From positions 124,001 to 188,000 of the forward strand of contig JABARQ010000026.1 in the NCBI GenBank assembly GCA_019186985.1: a stretch of 64,000 bases of DNA. The letters are read 5' to 3'. Position numbers and translations under genes: made by a program. This document shows, in pieces, positions 9,338 through 17,793 of the stretch. Under the pieces are notes generated by a model. The model was not told where the DNA came from and did no database searches. It worked only from the letters and a program-made list of their open reading frames with translations. How positions within the stretch are numbered: position 1 is the first letter of the stretch; every line of letters starts with the position of its first letter. This stretch comes from Prosthecobacter sp. (GTDB lineage: Bacteria > Verrucomicrobiota > Verrucomicrobiia > Verrucomicrobiales > Verrucomicrobiaceae).

Positions 9338-10699
9338 TCAGATCAGTTCGGGCATCGCCTCCCAGCCGTCGACGAGATACTGCGGCCGGCCCTGGAGGTC
9401 ATGAACCGTGGTCTTGTGAGGATCAATGCCAAGGAACTTGTAGAGCGTCGCGAAGACTTCACCGAAGTGCACGGGGCGTTCGGTGGGCTCGCCGCCCAGA
9501 CGATCCGTGGCGCCGATCACCTGGCCGGTCTTGAAGCCACCGCCGGCGAGCAGAGCGCCGCCGACACGCGGCCAGTGGTCGCGTCCGCCGTCCTTGTTGA
9601 CCGTGGGCGTGCGGCCAAACTCACCCCAGGCCACGACGGCGACGTCATCGGACAGGCCGCGTTCATGCAGGTCCTGGACGAGGGCGCTCATGCCCTGGTC
9701 GAACAGGGGCAGGTGACGCAGGAGCTGGGGGTAGTTGTTGTCGTGAAAGTCCCAGCGGCCGAAGTTCAGCGTGACGACCCGTGAACCGGCTTCAACGAGG
9801 CGTCGGGCGAGGAGGAAGTGCTCCAGGTTGAGCGGGGCGCCGTCGCCATAGTTTTTGGGATCGCCCTTGCCGTAGCGTTCGCGGACCTTCGGGTCCTCCT
9901 TGTCGAGGTCGAGCGCGTTCAGCAGCCTGCTTGAGGTGAGCACGTTGAAGGCCTGCTGGTTGAAGCTGTCCATGCTTTCCACCAGGCCGCTGTGGTCGAG
10001 TTCACGGCGGAACTGGTCGAAGCCGGAGAGCAGCGAGCGGCGGTCGTCCAGCCGTGCGACGGAGATGTTGTTCAGCTTCAGGTCCTCAACGCCCGCACCG
10101 TTGGGGCGGAAGGCGGTGTGGGCCGATCCGAGATAGCCTGCATGTCCCGGCGACCCATAGGGGGGATGCCCCGCCCTGGGTGCAAGGCCGACGAAGCTAG
10201 GCATGGCGGGATCCGCCTGGCCTTTCAGCCGCGAGACCACCGCGCCCAGGGAGGGCGGGTCGGAGGCACGGCCGGTGGGTGCGTTGCCGCCGTTGGGAGG
10301 CGGGGGCCTGCCGGTGTAACAAATGAAGGAATCATGCGCGCCGTTGGGCGAGCCCCACATGCTGCGGATGGGCACGAGCTTGTCCATCATCCGCGCCAGA
10401 CGCGGGGAGTGTTCGGAGATCTGGATGCCGGGGACGTTGGTGGAGACGGGCTTGTAGGGGCCGCGGACCTCCAGGGGGGCGTCCATCTTCAGGTCCCACA
10501 TGTCCTGGTGGGGCGGGGCGCCGCACAGGTAGATCATGATGATGGACTTGAACTGGCGTCCGGTCCTTGCCTCGGCCTCCGCCTTGAGCAGATCAGGCAG
10601 TCCAAGCCCGCCCATGGCAAGTCCGCCGATGCGCAGGAAGTCACGACGGGAGAATCCGTCGCAAAGCCTGCCATGAGATGGGCCGGAGATGGTGAGCAT
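9338..10699 (-). CDS. DUF1501 exported protein (Tat signal)
   Basis: A 453-aa DUF1501 protein, a sulfatase-fold-like family abundant in Planctomycetes and Verrucomicrobia and generally of unknown substrate. The N-terminus carries a twin-arginine signal (SRRDFLRIGG) followed by a hydrophobic Gly-rich stretch. Family motifs include YLCGAPPHQDMWDLK, a conserved RSMWGSPNGAHDSF region and VVAWGEFGRTPTVNKDGGRDHWP near the C-terminus. I chose the ATG at 10699, 22 codons into the longest frame, because it precedes the Tat motif closely and has a TAGGTT box 7 nt upstream. Its paralogue at 32121-33485 has nearly the same length. Such genes often pair with cytochrome-c/DUF1549 partners; none is adjacent here. 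Confidence 0.92.
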   Translation of the reverse strand: MLTISGPSHGRLCDGFSRRDFLRIGGLAMGGLGLPDLLKAEAEARTGRQFKSIIMIYLCGAPPHQDMWDLKMDAPLEVRGPYKPVSTNVPGIQISEHSPRLARMMDKLVPIRSMWGSPNGAHDSFICYTGRPPPPNGGNAPTGRASDPPSLGAVVSRLKGQADPAMPSFVGLAPRAGHPPYGSPGHAGYLGSAHTAFRPNGAGVEDLKLNNISVARLDDRRSLLSGFDQFRRELDHSGLVESMDSFNQQAFNVLTSSRLLNALDLDKEDPKVRERYGKGDPKNYGDGAPLNLEHFLLARRLVEAGSRVVTLNFGRWDFHDNNYPQLLRHLPLFDQGMSALVQDLHERGLSDDVAVVAWGEFGRTPTVNKDGGRDHWPRVGGALLAGGGFKTGQVIGATDRLGGEPTERPVHFGEVFATLYKFLGIDPHKTTVHDLQGRPQYLVDGWEAMPELI

Positions 10700-10701
10700 G
10701 A

Positions 10702-10715
10702 GGCCTAACCTACGG
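10702..10715 (-). promoter_or_regulatory. CCGTAGGTTAGGCC box before DUF1501 start
   Basis: On the minus strand this 14-mer ends 2 nt before the ATG at 10699 and contains TAGGTT, a -10-like TAnnnT hexamer, 7 nt before the start. The identical 14-mer precedes the other DUF1501 gene at 33489-33502. It may be the -10 of a leaderless transcript or a shared regulatory site. Confidence 0.45.
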
Positions 10716-10806
10716 TTTCGTTTTCCCTGTTCTTGCGGCCGGGTTTCCTGCTTCGCCGCTGACATTTGGAACTGGCGGCGGCCTGCCGCCCTGCTATGCG
10801 GGACGC

Positions 10807-11481
10807 ATGAAAAGCAGGCCTCCGTCCAGTGTCGCCGTCCCGGTCGCCGGGGGCGTGCTGCTGGATTCGCGGAGGGCGCTGGTGAATGTGGAGCAGGGAT
10901 GGATGGCGGTGGCCGACCTGCATTATGGCTATGAGCTCCGTCGGCGGCGTGCGGGCGCCCTGCTGCCGGACTGGGGCATGCCGCAGTGTGAGGAGGTGCT
11001 CTTCGCCCTGTTGGAGGAGCACCGGCCCCGGCGGCTGATCCTGGTCGGAGATGTCATGGACGGGGCCGGATCCCTGGCGGAGACGCTTGGCCTGCTTGAG
11101 AGGCTGAGCCAGGTCACAGAGCTGGTCTGCATCGAGGGCAATCATGACACGGCCGGACTGAGGAAGGGGGCGTCCATGGTGGCTGGATGGCGCGAGGATG
11201 GATTTGTCTTCGAGCACGGTCATCGGCCGCTTTCACCCAATCCGCCTCCGGGAGTGACGATCACCGGGCATGAACATCCGGCGCTGCGCCTTGATGATGG
11301 CGCCGGGCTCAGGCTGAAGCTGCCTGCGCTGGTGATGGAGCAAGCTGCGGAGGGAGGCCGCCGCTGGATCCTGCCCGCCTTCTCCCCCTGGGCCGCCGGT
11401 GGTGAATTCAAGCCCGCGGCCGCAGGTGCGGTGCTGACCACCTGGGCCTGTGCGCCGGGCCGTGTCTGGAGGGCTTCCTGA
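10807..11481 (+). CDS. PdeM-like ligase-associated metallophosphoesterase
   Basis: A 224-aa calcineurin-like phosphoesterase. The metal-binding motifs appear in order: ADLHYGYE (D-x-H), ILVGDVMD (GD), IEGNHD (GNHD), EHGHRPL and ITGHEHP (GH-x-H). The YE after D-x-H and the overall length match the PdeM/YkkE-like group, often found with Lhr-type helicase and ATP-dependent ligase genes in bacterial DNA repair clusters; no such partner is present here. It probably hydrolyses a phosphodiester in the cytoplasm. The gene diverges from the DUF1501 gene across 107 bp. Its 3' end is 7 bp from the convergent SulP gene. Confidence 0.85.
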   Translation: MKSRPPSSVAVPVAGGVLLDSRRALVNVEQGWMAVADLHYGYELRRRRAGALLPDWGMPQCEEVLFALLEEHRPRRLILVGDVMDGAGSLAETLGLLERLSQVTELVCIEGNHDTAGLRKGASMVAGWREDGFVFEHGHRPLSPNPPPGVTITGHEHPALRLDDGAGLRLKLPALVMEQAAEGGRRWILPAFSPWAAGGEFKPAAAGAVLTTWACAPGRVWRAS

Positions 11482-11487
11482 GGCCCT

Positions 11488-13359
11488 TCAGTCCTCGCGG
11501 CCCTTCCGGGTCGGATCAAAGAAGATCTTCACGTCCGCCTCGGTGGTGCCAAGGAGCTGCTGGGCGCGCCTGAGGGCGTTGCGGGTGGCGAGGTTGGGGT
11601 TGCTCGGGCTGGCGGGGAAGATGTTCTCACGGCCGATGACGTCGGCCAGCCCGGAGTCGCGGAGCACGCGGTGGACGTCCTTCATGACGCCGCTGATGAG
11701 CAGCTCACGTCCGTCACGGCGCAGCAGCCGAACCAAATCTTCGATCGCCAGCACGCAGGTTGCGTCCAGGTGGCGGGCGTTCTTCAGGCGGAGGATGATG
11801 ATGCGCAGGCTGTCATCGGCGCAGGTGCGCTGGATCTGGGTTCGGAAAAGGTCGGCCGCCCCGAAGAAGAGCTCTCCCTCGACATGGACGATGGAGACGG
11901 ACGGGGTCTGGCGGCTGCGTGCCGCGTCGGCCTCGGCGAGGTGGCCCTCCTGGTTGAACTCGTATTCGATGAGCTGCGGCTGGCTGGCCTTGCGCAGGTA
12001 GAGCATGACCGACATGCCGACGCCGGTGAAGATGGCGACATGAAGCGGCACCATCATGGTGGCGACCAGGGTGGAGAGGAAGACGAGGGCGTCCGAACCC
12101 GTGGCGCTGAGGCAGACATGGATGGCGCGGCGCTGGATGAGCGAGACGGCGACGCAGATGATGAGAACCGCCAGGGAGGCGCGGGGGATGAAGCCCACGA
12201 GATGGCCGAGGCTCAGGGCGCCGATGAGGCAGAAGACGCCGTTGAGAAAGGCGGCCACCGGGGTGCGGGCGCCGGTCTGGTAGTTCAGGGCGCTGCGTGT
12301 CAGCGAGCCGGAGCATGGCATGCCGCTGAGGTAGGCGCAGCCGAGGTTGGCCATGCCGAGCGCGAACATGTCCTGGTTGGAGTCAACGCGCTGGCCGGTG
12401 ACGCTGGCGAGCGTCTTGGTCATCGACGAGCTCTCCAGGGTGGCCAGGAAGGCGAGGGCGAGCGCCAAACCAAAAAGATGGCTGAAGTCGGAAAAGAAGC
12501 GCGGTGAGACGAAGTCGGGGAAGCTGGGAAGCAGGTCGAGGACGCCGAAGCGCGCGTCGGCGTAGGTGGCGATCTCGACGCCGCCGGCCTTTGCAGCCGC
12601 GGCGAGGGCGGAGGCGGTCACCAGGCTTAGCACGAGGCCCGGCCACCGGGGGCGCAGCCTGCGGACCAGGTAGTAGATGAGCGCGGTGCACGCGGCCACG
12701 GCCACGCTTTCCCAGTGTGCCTGGCCGAGGCTGGACACCAGGTGGATCAGCATGCCGGGCAGGGTGCGGCGCTGGAATGAGCTGCCATCGTCCATCTGCA
12801 CGGTCATGGAGAGCCCGAGGATGGAGGAAAGCTGGTTGGCCAGGATCAGCAGGGACGCGCCGGTGACATAGGCCACCACCACCGTGCGGCTGATGTACTG
12901 GGCCAGCTCCGCCACGCGCAAAAAGGCGCCGAAGAGCAGCATGGCGCCGACCATGAAGACCAGCAGCGGCATCATGACGGCGCGGTCCATCTGGGGGTCG
13001 GCTGCGAAGAAGGAGAAGATCATGAACGCCGTGGCGTTCGTCGGGCCGAGCACGGTGAAGCGTGAGCTGCCGAACAGGGAGCCGAAGATGCCGGAGACGG
13101 CGCTGCACATGGTGCCCGCCTGCAGGGGAAGGCCTGCGATGGCGGCATAGGCCATGCCCTGGGGGAGGTCGAGAAGGGAGACCGAGGCCGCCGCCTTCAG
13201 GTCGGCCTTGAAGCGCCTGGGGCCGTAGCCCTTCAGCCAGCGCCGGAAGGGCAGGGGATCCAGTGTGCTTTCAGCCAGCGTCGTCCGGAGCCAGGACCGC
13301 GCCTGCCACAGCAAATGCCGCAGGATCTGGCGGAAGGTTCTGGGATTGGAACCGGACAC
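11488..13359 (-). CDS. SulP family anion permease with STAS domain
   Basis: A 623-aa SulP/SLC26 transporter. Residues about 35-440 hold ten or more transmembrane segments, with the family signature LLDLPQGMAYAAIAGLPLQ and GTMCSAVSGIFGSLFGSS near the N-terminus and NLGCAYLSGMPCSGSLTRSA in the core. A cytosolic STAS domain occupies about residues 465-580 (VSIVHVEGELFFGAADLF, then LRLKNARHLDATCVLAIEDL). Substrates of the family include sulfate, bicarbonate and carboxylates; which one applies is not visible, although sulfate would fit the sulfatases nearby. The start is a GTG with a TAGGCT box 6 nt upstream. Confidence 0.93.
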   Translation of the reverse strand: MSGSNPRTFRQILRHLLWQARSWLRTTLAESTLDPLPFRRWLKGYGPRRFKADLKAAASVSLLDLPQGMAYAAIAGLPLQAGTMCSAVSGIFGSLFGSSRFTVLGPTNATAFMIFSFFAADPQMDRAVMMPLLVFMVGAMLLFGAFLRVAELAQYISRTVVVAYVTGASLLILANQLSSILGLSMTVQMDDGSSFQRRTLPGMLIHLVSSLGQAHWESVAVAACTALIYYLVRRLRPRWPGLVLSLVTASALAAAAKAGGVEIATYADARFGVLDLLPSFPDFVSPRFFSDFSHLFGLALALAFLATLESSSMTKTLASVTGQRVDSNQDMFALGMANLGCAYLSGMPCSGSLTRSALNYQTGARTPVAAFLNGVFCLIGALSLGHLVGFIPRASLAVLIICVAVSLIQRRAIHVCLSATGSDALVFLSTLVATMMVPLHVAIFTGVGMSVMLYLRKASQPQLIEYEFNQEGHLAEADAARSRQTPSVSIVHVEGELFFGAADLFRTQIQRTCADDSLRIIILRLKNARHLDATCVLAIEDLVRLLRRDGRELLISGVMKDVHRVLRDSGLADVIGRENIFPASPSNPNLATRNALRRAQQLLGTTEADVKIFFDPTRKGRED

Positions 13360-13365
13360 GGGATG

Positions 13366-13371
13366 AGCCTA
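13366..13371 (-). promoter_or_regulatory. TAGGCT box 6 nt before the SulP start
   Basis: A -10-like TAnnnT hexamer positioned so that transcription would begin at or beside the GTG. It lies over the stop region of the upstream gene. It is one of four such boxes in the window. Confidence 0.35.
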
Positions 13372-14766
13372 GGTGACCTGATGCGTCAAAGTTCTGGCAG
13401 GGGTGGAAGGAGGTCCCCCGGAGGCCTGAAGCCGGGCTGAGGCAATCACCAGCGGCACCCAGAGCAGCAGGGTTTCAAAACGGGGAATGCTGAGAAGGGA
13501 AAAGGCGCTGTCGCCGTCAAATAGCAGGCCGCCAAGGCCAAAGACGGCGAGCAGGAACCAGAGGCCTTCGCCTTCAACCGCCAGCCGCCAGGCGCGTCGC
13601 AGGCCCCAGGCGATGGTGAACAGCAGCGCGCCGAGGCCGGTGATGCCGCCACGCACCAGGGCGTCCACAAAGATGCTGTGAAGGTGTTCCGGATACCACC
13701 AGAGTGAGCAGGACCAGGCATCGTTGGCCGACCAGAGTCCCTTGCCGATGATCCAGTCCTGCCAGGTCGTCAGGCTTTCCAGGGCCGCCTTGTAGATGGC
13801 AAAGCGTCCGTTGTCAGCGCGGGTGATGACACGGGCCGCCGGGTTGGCTGGGATGACGCCGTCCGAGAGCATCTCCGGGGTGACGACGGATTCAGCGACG
13901 TCGAGCTTGGCGGCGACCTGACGCGCCGCCAGACGGGTGATCAGGGGGGCGCTGAACTGGAAGGCCAGGATGCAGGCCAGGAAGACGGCGGCAGGCCTCC
14001 AGCCCGTACGCCAGCCGCGTGGCAGAAGCCAGGCGGCATGGGCGATGGAAAGTGCGAGCAGGGCGCCCCGGCTCATCGTGAGCAGGGTGGAAAAGATAAG
14101 CAGGACATGGACAAGCTGCCAGGTGAGCCTGCGGGTGGAGCTTTGTTCACGGCTCCAGTTCCAGCCGGCCCAGACTGCGGCGAAACCGAAGGTCATGCCC
14201 GTGCAGACGGTGTTCCAACCACCATAGACAAACCAGTTTTCCAGCCTGGCCCCAAACACGGCCTCGTTGCCGAGCATATAAAGGATCAGCAGGCTTCCCG
14301 TCGCCGTCAGGCTGGCACCCAGGGTGACGGCCAGCCCCAGCCATTTCGGTGACCTCGGCTCCCGGCCCACCAGCCAAAGCTGGGCATGGCAGAGGAGCAG
14401 CAGGAAGGTTCCCAGCCAGCCTCGCCAGAAGGACTCCACCGTCATTCCTGGGGAGTTGATCAGGCTGGATCGCACTGCCAGGGCCAGGATGAGCGCGGCG
14501 GCAAAGCGCAGCCATCGGTCGCATTTCCATCCTTCCAGAAGATCCTGGACGCCTCCAAGGCCTGCCACGGTCACGGTGAACACGCCCACCCAGCCGACCT
14601 GGATCCACTGGTTGTGCATGGCGTAGTAGCCAAGCAGGAGGCCGATGACGCTGGCGGCGGTCAGACGCAGGCGCAGGACGTAATCGACGCTGGCGGCGGG
14701 TGCGACGGATGCAGGTGTGAGGCGCCAGGTGAGGTCAGGCGCCGGGACGGTGGGGCGTTCAGCCAT
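13369..14766 (-). CDS. O-antigen ligase-like (Wzy-C family) membrane protein
   Basis: A 465-aa polytopic membrane protein with about ten to twelve transmembrane segments and one large periplasmic loop between about residues 270 and 360. The loop contains DNGRFAIYKAALE and GKGLWSANDAW then YPEHLHSIFVDALVRGG, matching the R-x-x-x-Y/W...G-x-G...H-N/H-S/I pattern of O-antigen ligases and Wzy polymerases. It likely joins or polymerises surface glycans. I start it at the ATG at 14766 rather than the GTG five codons upstream. It ends 9 bp before the SulP gene on the same strand. No glycosyltransferases are adjacent. Confidence 0.75.
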   Translation of the reverse strand: MAERPTVPAPDLTWRLTPASVAPAASVDYVLRLRLTAASVIGLLLGYYAMHNQWIQVGWVGVFTVTVAGLGGVQDLLEGWKCDRWLRFAAALILALAVRSSLINSPGMTVESFWRGWLGTFLLLLCHAQLWLVGREPRSPKWLGLAVTLGASLTATGSLLILYMLGNEAVFGARLENWFVYGGWNTVCTGMTFGFAAVWAGWNWSREQSSTRRLTWQLVHVLLIFSTLLTMSRGALLALSIAHAAWLLPRGWRTGWRPAAVFLACILAFQFSAPLITRLAARQVAAKLDVAESVVTPEMLSDGVIPANPAARVITRADNGRFAIYKAALESLTTWQDWIIGKGLWSANDAWSCSLWWYPEHLHSIFVDALVRGGITGLGALLFTIAWGLRRAWRLAVEGEGLWFLLAVFGLGGLLFDGDSAFSLLSIPRFETLLLWVPLVIASARLQASGGPPSTPARTLTHQVT

Positions 14767-14872
14767 GTAGGGAGAACGCACCCGTTAGCACGACGCCGGC
14801 CGATTGTCACGGAAGGCTTTGTGAGGACGAGATTCCCTGCAACAGCCTGCGGTCTCGCAACGTGTCAGTGGC

Positions 14873-15673
14873 ATGCCTCCCTTCATTCATCAGCGCCTCC
14901 CGGGCTTCCTGAGCGGTTGTTTCGCGGCCGCGCTCCTGCTTCTGCCCTGTGTGCTTCCAGCCGAGGATGTCGGCAGGGTATATGAACTGCGGACCTATGT
15001 GACGAATGACGGAAAGCTGGGCGCCCTGCTGAAGCGGTTCCGGGATCACACCTGCCGCCTGTTTGAAAAGCACGGCATGGAAAACATCGGCTACTGGGTG
15101 CCCTTGGAGAAGGCGGATGGTTCGGACAACACCCTGATTTACATCATCGCCCATCAGAGCCGCGAGGCCGCCAGGGCAGGATGGAAGGCGTTTGGCGCGG
15201 ATCCAGAATGGCAGGCCGCCCGCAAGGCCAGTGAAGAGGGGGGCAAGATCCTGGCCCGGCCGCCAGAGTCCGTTTTTCTGGCCCCCACGTCCTACTCACC
15301 TCCGCTGAAAATTGGCAAGATGGACAAGGAACGTGTCTTTGAACTCCGGACCTACACCACGCCGCCTGGGCGCTTGGCAGACCTCAACGCCCGTTTTCAA
15401 AATCACACCCTCGGGCTGTTTTCGAAACATGGCATGACCCATGTGGCATACTGGATGCCTCTGGATGGCGAAAAGGATGCCGGCACTCGGCTGATCTACA
15501 TCCTGGCCCATGACAGCAAGCAGGCCGGGCTGGCTTCTTTTGCGGCGTTCAGGGCAGATCCCGCGTGGATCAAGGCCAAGGCTGAGTCGGAAAAAGACGG
15601 TCCTCTCACCGTCTCTCCCGGAGGTGTGAAGAGCATCTACCTGCGGGCCGTGGATTTTTCGCCGCTGAGATGA
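14873..15673 (+). CDS. Exported double-NIPSNAP protein
   Basis: A 266-aa protein with an N-terminal signal peptide (residues 1-30) and two tandem NIPSNAP domains. Each repeat begins with the same pattern: VYELRTYVTNDGKLGALLKRF and VFELRTYTTPPGRLADLNARF (the second at about residues 155-175), followed by KHGM and a W-P-L segment and a Y-I-I/L-A-H strand. NIPSNAP domains are ferredoxin-like alpha/beta barrels of unclear biochemistry, common in Verrucomicrobia as exported proteins. It stands alone and diverges from the O-antigen-ligase-like gene. Confidence 0.88.
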   Translation: MPPFIHQRLPGFLSGCFAAALLLLPCVLPAEDVGRVYELRTYVTNDGKLGALLKRFRDHTCRLFEKHGMENIGYWVPLEKADGSDNTLIYIIAHQSREAARAGWKAFGADPEWQAARKASEEGGKILARPPESVFLAPTSYSPPLKIGKMDKERVFELRTYTTPPGRLADLNARFQNHTLGLFSKHGMTHVAYWMPLDGEKDAGTRLIYILAHDSKQAGLASFAAFRADPAWIKAKAESEKDGPLTVSPGGVKSIYLRAVDFSPLR

Positions 15674-15786
15674 AGCCAAGTCAGTCGCTGGGCACATCTT
15701 GAAGGCCTCATGCAAACTAGGGCGTCGATTGCACAATGACAGCCCTATGAAAGGTGCCTGTTTTGATTTTTAGGAGAATTGCGAGC

Positions 15787-15828
15787 ATGGCAGGAATCGT
15801 GCTTGCTTCTTTCTGTGGGTTCTTTTAG
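15787..15828 (+). other. Possible 13-aa leader ORF
   Basis: A short frame starting at an ATG preceded by an AGGAG sequence and ending in TAG 17 bp before the lipoprotein gene. The peptide is hydrophobic (MAGIVLASFCGFF). It may be a leader peptide or chance; the region 15674-15845 otherwise shows nothing I can name. Confidence 0.15.
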
Positions 15829-15845
15829 AAGCGATTCCATTATCC

Positions 15846-16196
15846 ATGCGTTTTTTGAAACTTGTTTCTCTCTCACGGGCAGCACTGCTGGTGATCATGC
15901 TCACCACTGCCGCCTGCGGTAAAAAAGCCCAATTGGAGGCTGAAGCGTCCCAGATGCAGCAGACGGCGAATGAACAGACGGCCCTGATGAAAAACCTTCA
16001 GGCGGAGTCGGCGGCCATCGGCAATCTTGGACATTACAACTATCCCCAGCAGGTCCACATGGATCAGCTGCGGGCTCGGATCAAGACCCTCAGGGATGAA
16101 ACCAAGAGCCTGGAGGAGGACAAGGTCAAAGCCCAGAAGGACCTGGATGCTCTTCAGGCTGAACTGGACGCCTACCGCGCACGCCACCTTCGCTGA
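15846..16196 (+). CDS. Small coiled-coil lipoprotein
   Basis: A 116-aa protein with a lipoprotein signal peptide: basic N-terminus, hydrophobic core and lipobox LTTAAC with the lipidated Cys24. The rest is almost entirely charged heptad sequence (EAEASQMQQTANEQ, then RIKTLRDETKSLEEDKVKAQ) predicted to form a coiled coil. No family is recognised. It is followed after 17 bp by a membrane-anchored coiled-coil protein and then a paralogue of that, so the three may form an envelope-attached assembly. Confidence 0.75.
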   Translation: MRFLKLVSLSRAALLVIMLTTAACGKKAQLEAEASQMQQTANEQTALMKNLQAESAAIGNLGHYNYPQQVHMDQLRARIKTLRDETKSLEEDKVKAQKDLDALQAELDAYRARHLR

Positions 16197-16213
16197 GCCC
16201 AAACCAACTTCCC

Positions 16214-16789
16214 ATGGACGCTAAAATCATCATTTATGGGTTCTGTCTGGCGCTGGTGATCGCTGGTTCCTTCTTCTGGCGCTACACCATGCAGATCGAC
16301 GAGGCGGAAAAGGAGATGCTGCTGGCCCGGCAGCAGATGAACGCCTCCGAAGACGGGGTCAAGCAGGCGAAGGGATGGCTTGCCGCACGCAAGGAGGCCG
16401 CCGCCCTGATTGCCGCGGCCGCAGTCATTGAAAAGGACAACAAGGCGCTGAAGGAGGCCGTGGATGCCCTGCAGAGGAAAAAAACCGAGATCATCAAGGT
16501 TTTCAACAGCAGCATCCAGCGTGCGAGGCAGGAGACGGTGGGCATGGAGTTCCCGGACCTTCAGCTGAATTCGGGAGCCAGGTTCAGGGACGTGAAGATC
16601 CAGTCCATTGATGAATCGTTGGTTGTTCTGAAGCATTCAGAGGGGGTTTCCAAGGTGCCAACCAGCGCCATGCCTTCCGAACTGATGGACAGGCTCCGCT
16701 TTGGCTTCATCCCTGGAACCACCGGAAGCCCTGCCGGAGCTTCGGCTTCCAGTTCAGGCTCGAACGGACAGAAGACGCCTTCCTCCTAG
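16214..16789 (+). CDS. Membrane-anchored coiled-coil protein, paralogue A
   Basis: A 191-aa protein with an N-terminal transmembrane anchor (about residues 5-24), a long coiled coil (about 28-105) and a compact C-terminal module. The module contains RFRDVKIQSIDESLVVLKH and VSKVPTSAMPSELMDRLRFG, a pattern often seen at the ends of exported Verrucomicrobia/Planctomycetes proteins, where a small beta unit is followed by P-x-x-L-x-x-x-F-G. The tail is Ser/Gly-rich. It is clearly paralogous to the protein at 16969-17790, sharing the MD-K-II-YG start, the ARKEA-AL-I helix and the SIQR/AIQR segment. Function unknown. Confidence 0.78.
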   Translation: MDAKIIIYGFCLALVIAGSFFWRYTMQIDEAEKEMLLARQQMNASEDGVKQAKGWLAARKEAAALIAAAAVIEKDNKALKEAVDALQRKKTEIIKVFNSSIQRARQETVGMEFPDLQLNSGARFRDVKIQSIDESLVVLKHSEGVSKVPTSAMPSELMDRLRFGFIPGTTGSPAGASASSSGSNGQKTPSS

Positions 16790-16968
16790 GGGCTGCGCGG
16801 GCTCAGGCCTGGAACCGGAACCTCGCCAGAAAAAGGCTGGTGACACCGACGGCCTTCTGATCCCAGGATTTGGCCGATGGGGCTGCGGACGACAGGCCAT
16901 GCACCGGCAGGTGATGCAGAAGTTGCATGTCACTTGCTTCATGAACTGGCATAATTAAATCATCTCTT

Positions 16969-17790
16969 ATGGACGGAAAGATCATCGTATATGGAATCTG
17001 CCTTGTGATCATCGTGGCTGGAGCGTCCCTCTGGTCCTACACGATGGAAATCGATGATGCGGAGAAGGAGCTGGCCCTGGCCCGTCACCAGCTTGTCGCC
17101 GCCCAGGACGGCGTTCGTAACGCCCAGGGATGGATTCACGCACGCAAGGAGGCGCTGGCGCTCATCACCGCCGGAGGCATCCTGGAAAAGGAGAACCAGG
17201 TTTTGCGCGACCAGGTGGGCGTCCTCCGGCAGAGGCTGAACGAAGTCAACGGCCTTTTCGGAACCGCCATCCAGCGTGGACGGGACCTGATCATCGGTGC
17301 GGTCATCCCCGAGGTCGCCCTCTCCAATGGGGTGGTCCTGCGACAGGTTAGGGTCCAGTCCGCCGATCCTGAGCTTGCCGTGCTGCTTCACTCGGGAGGA
17401 GTCTCCAAAGTCTCCACGGCCATCCTGCCCGCTGACATGCTGGACAGGTTCCGGTTTGGAACCTTTCCAGGGCAGGTGGGCGGGGAGGCCCCGGTGATGG
17501 AGCCGTCTTTTTCAGGCGGGCCGCCTCCGGCTGCTCCGATCAAGCCGGGAACAAGCGCCAGCGACTCCCTGGTCAGGCTTGGCATGGATGGCAACGTTTC
17601 GTCGAAGGATGCCGGTAGAAAAAAGGCGTTGCCAGCCGCGCCGCGTGACCCGGAGCGCATCAAGCGGGAAGGGGACCCCGCGCTCTGGAAAAGCGTGGAG
17701 AGAACCTCCATCGGACGAGCCTACATCCCCGGGCAGGGCTGGCTGAGGGTGGGGGCCGATGGTCCGATCCCTGGTTCGGCGCGCAAGTAG
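16969..17790 (+). CDS. Membrane-anchored coiled-coil protein, paralogue B
   Basis: A 273-aa paralogue of the preceding gene with the same order: transmembrane anchor (residues 5-24), coiled coil (28-105) and the module VLRQVRVQSADPELAVLLHS plus VSKVSTAILPADMLDRFRFG. It extends about 100 residues further into a Pro/Ser/Gly-rich linker and a short basic C-terminus containing RTSIGRAYIPGQGWLRVGAD. A 179-bp gap without a recognisable gene separates the two copies, so the second may have its own promoter. The 3' end is 3 bp from the convergent PfkB gene. Function unknown. Confidence 0.78.
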   Translation: MDGKIIVYGICLVIIVAGASLWSYTMEIDDAEKELALARHQLVAAQDGVRNAQGWIHARKEALALITAGGILEKENQVLRDQVGVLRQRLNEVNGLFGTAIQRGRDLIIGAVIPEVALSNGVVLRQVRVQSADPELAVLLHSGGVSKVSTAILPADMLDRFRFGTFPGQVGGEAPVMEPSFSGGPPPAAPIKPGTSASDSLVRLGMDGNVSSKDAGRKKALPAAPRDPERIKREGDPALWKSVERTSIGRAYIPGQGWLRVGADGPIPGSARK

Positions 17791-17793
17791 GCT

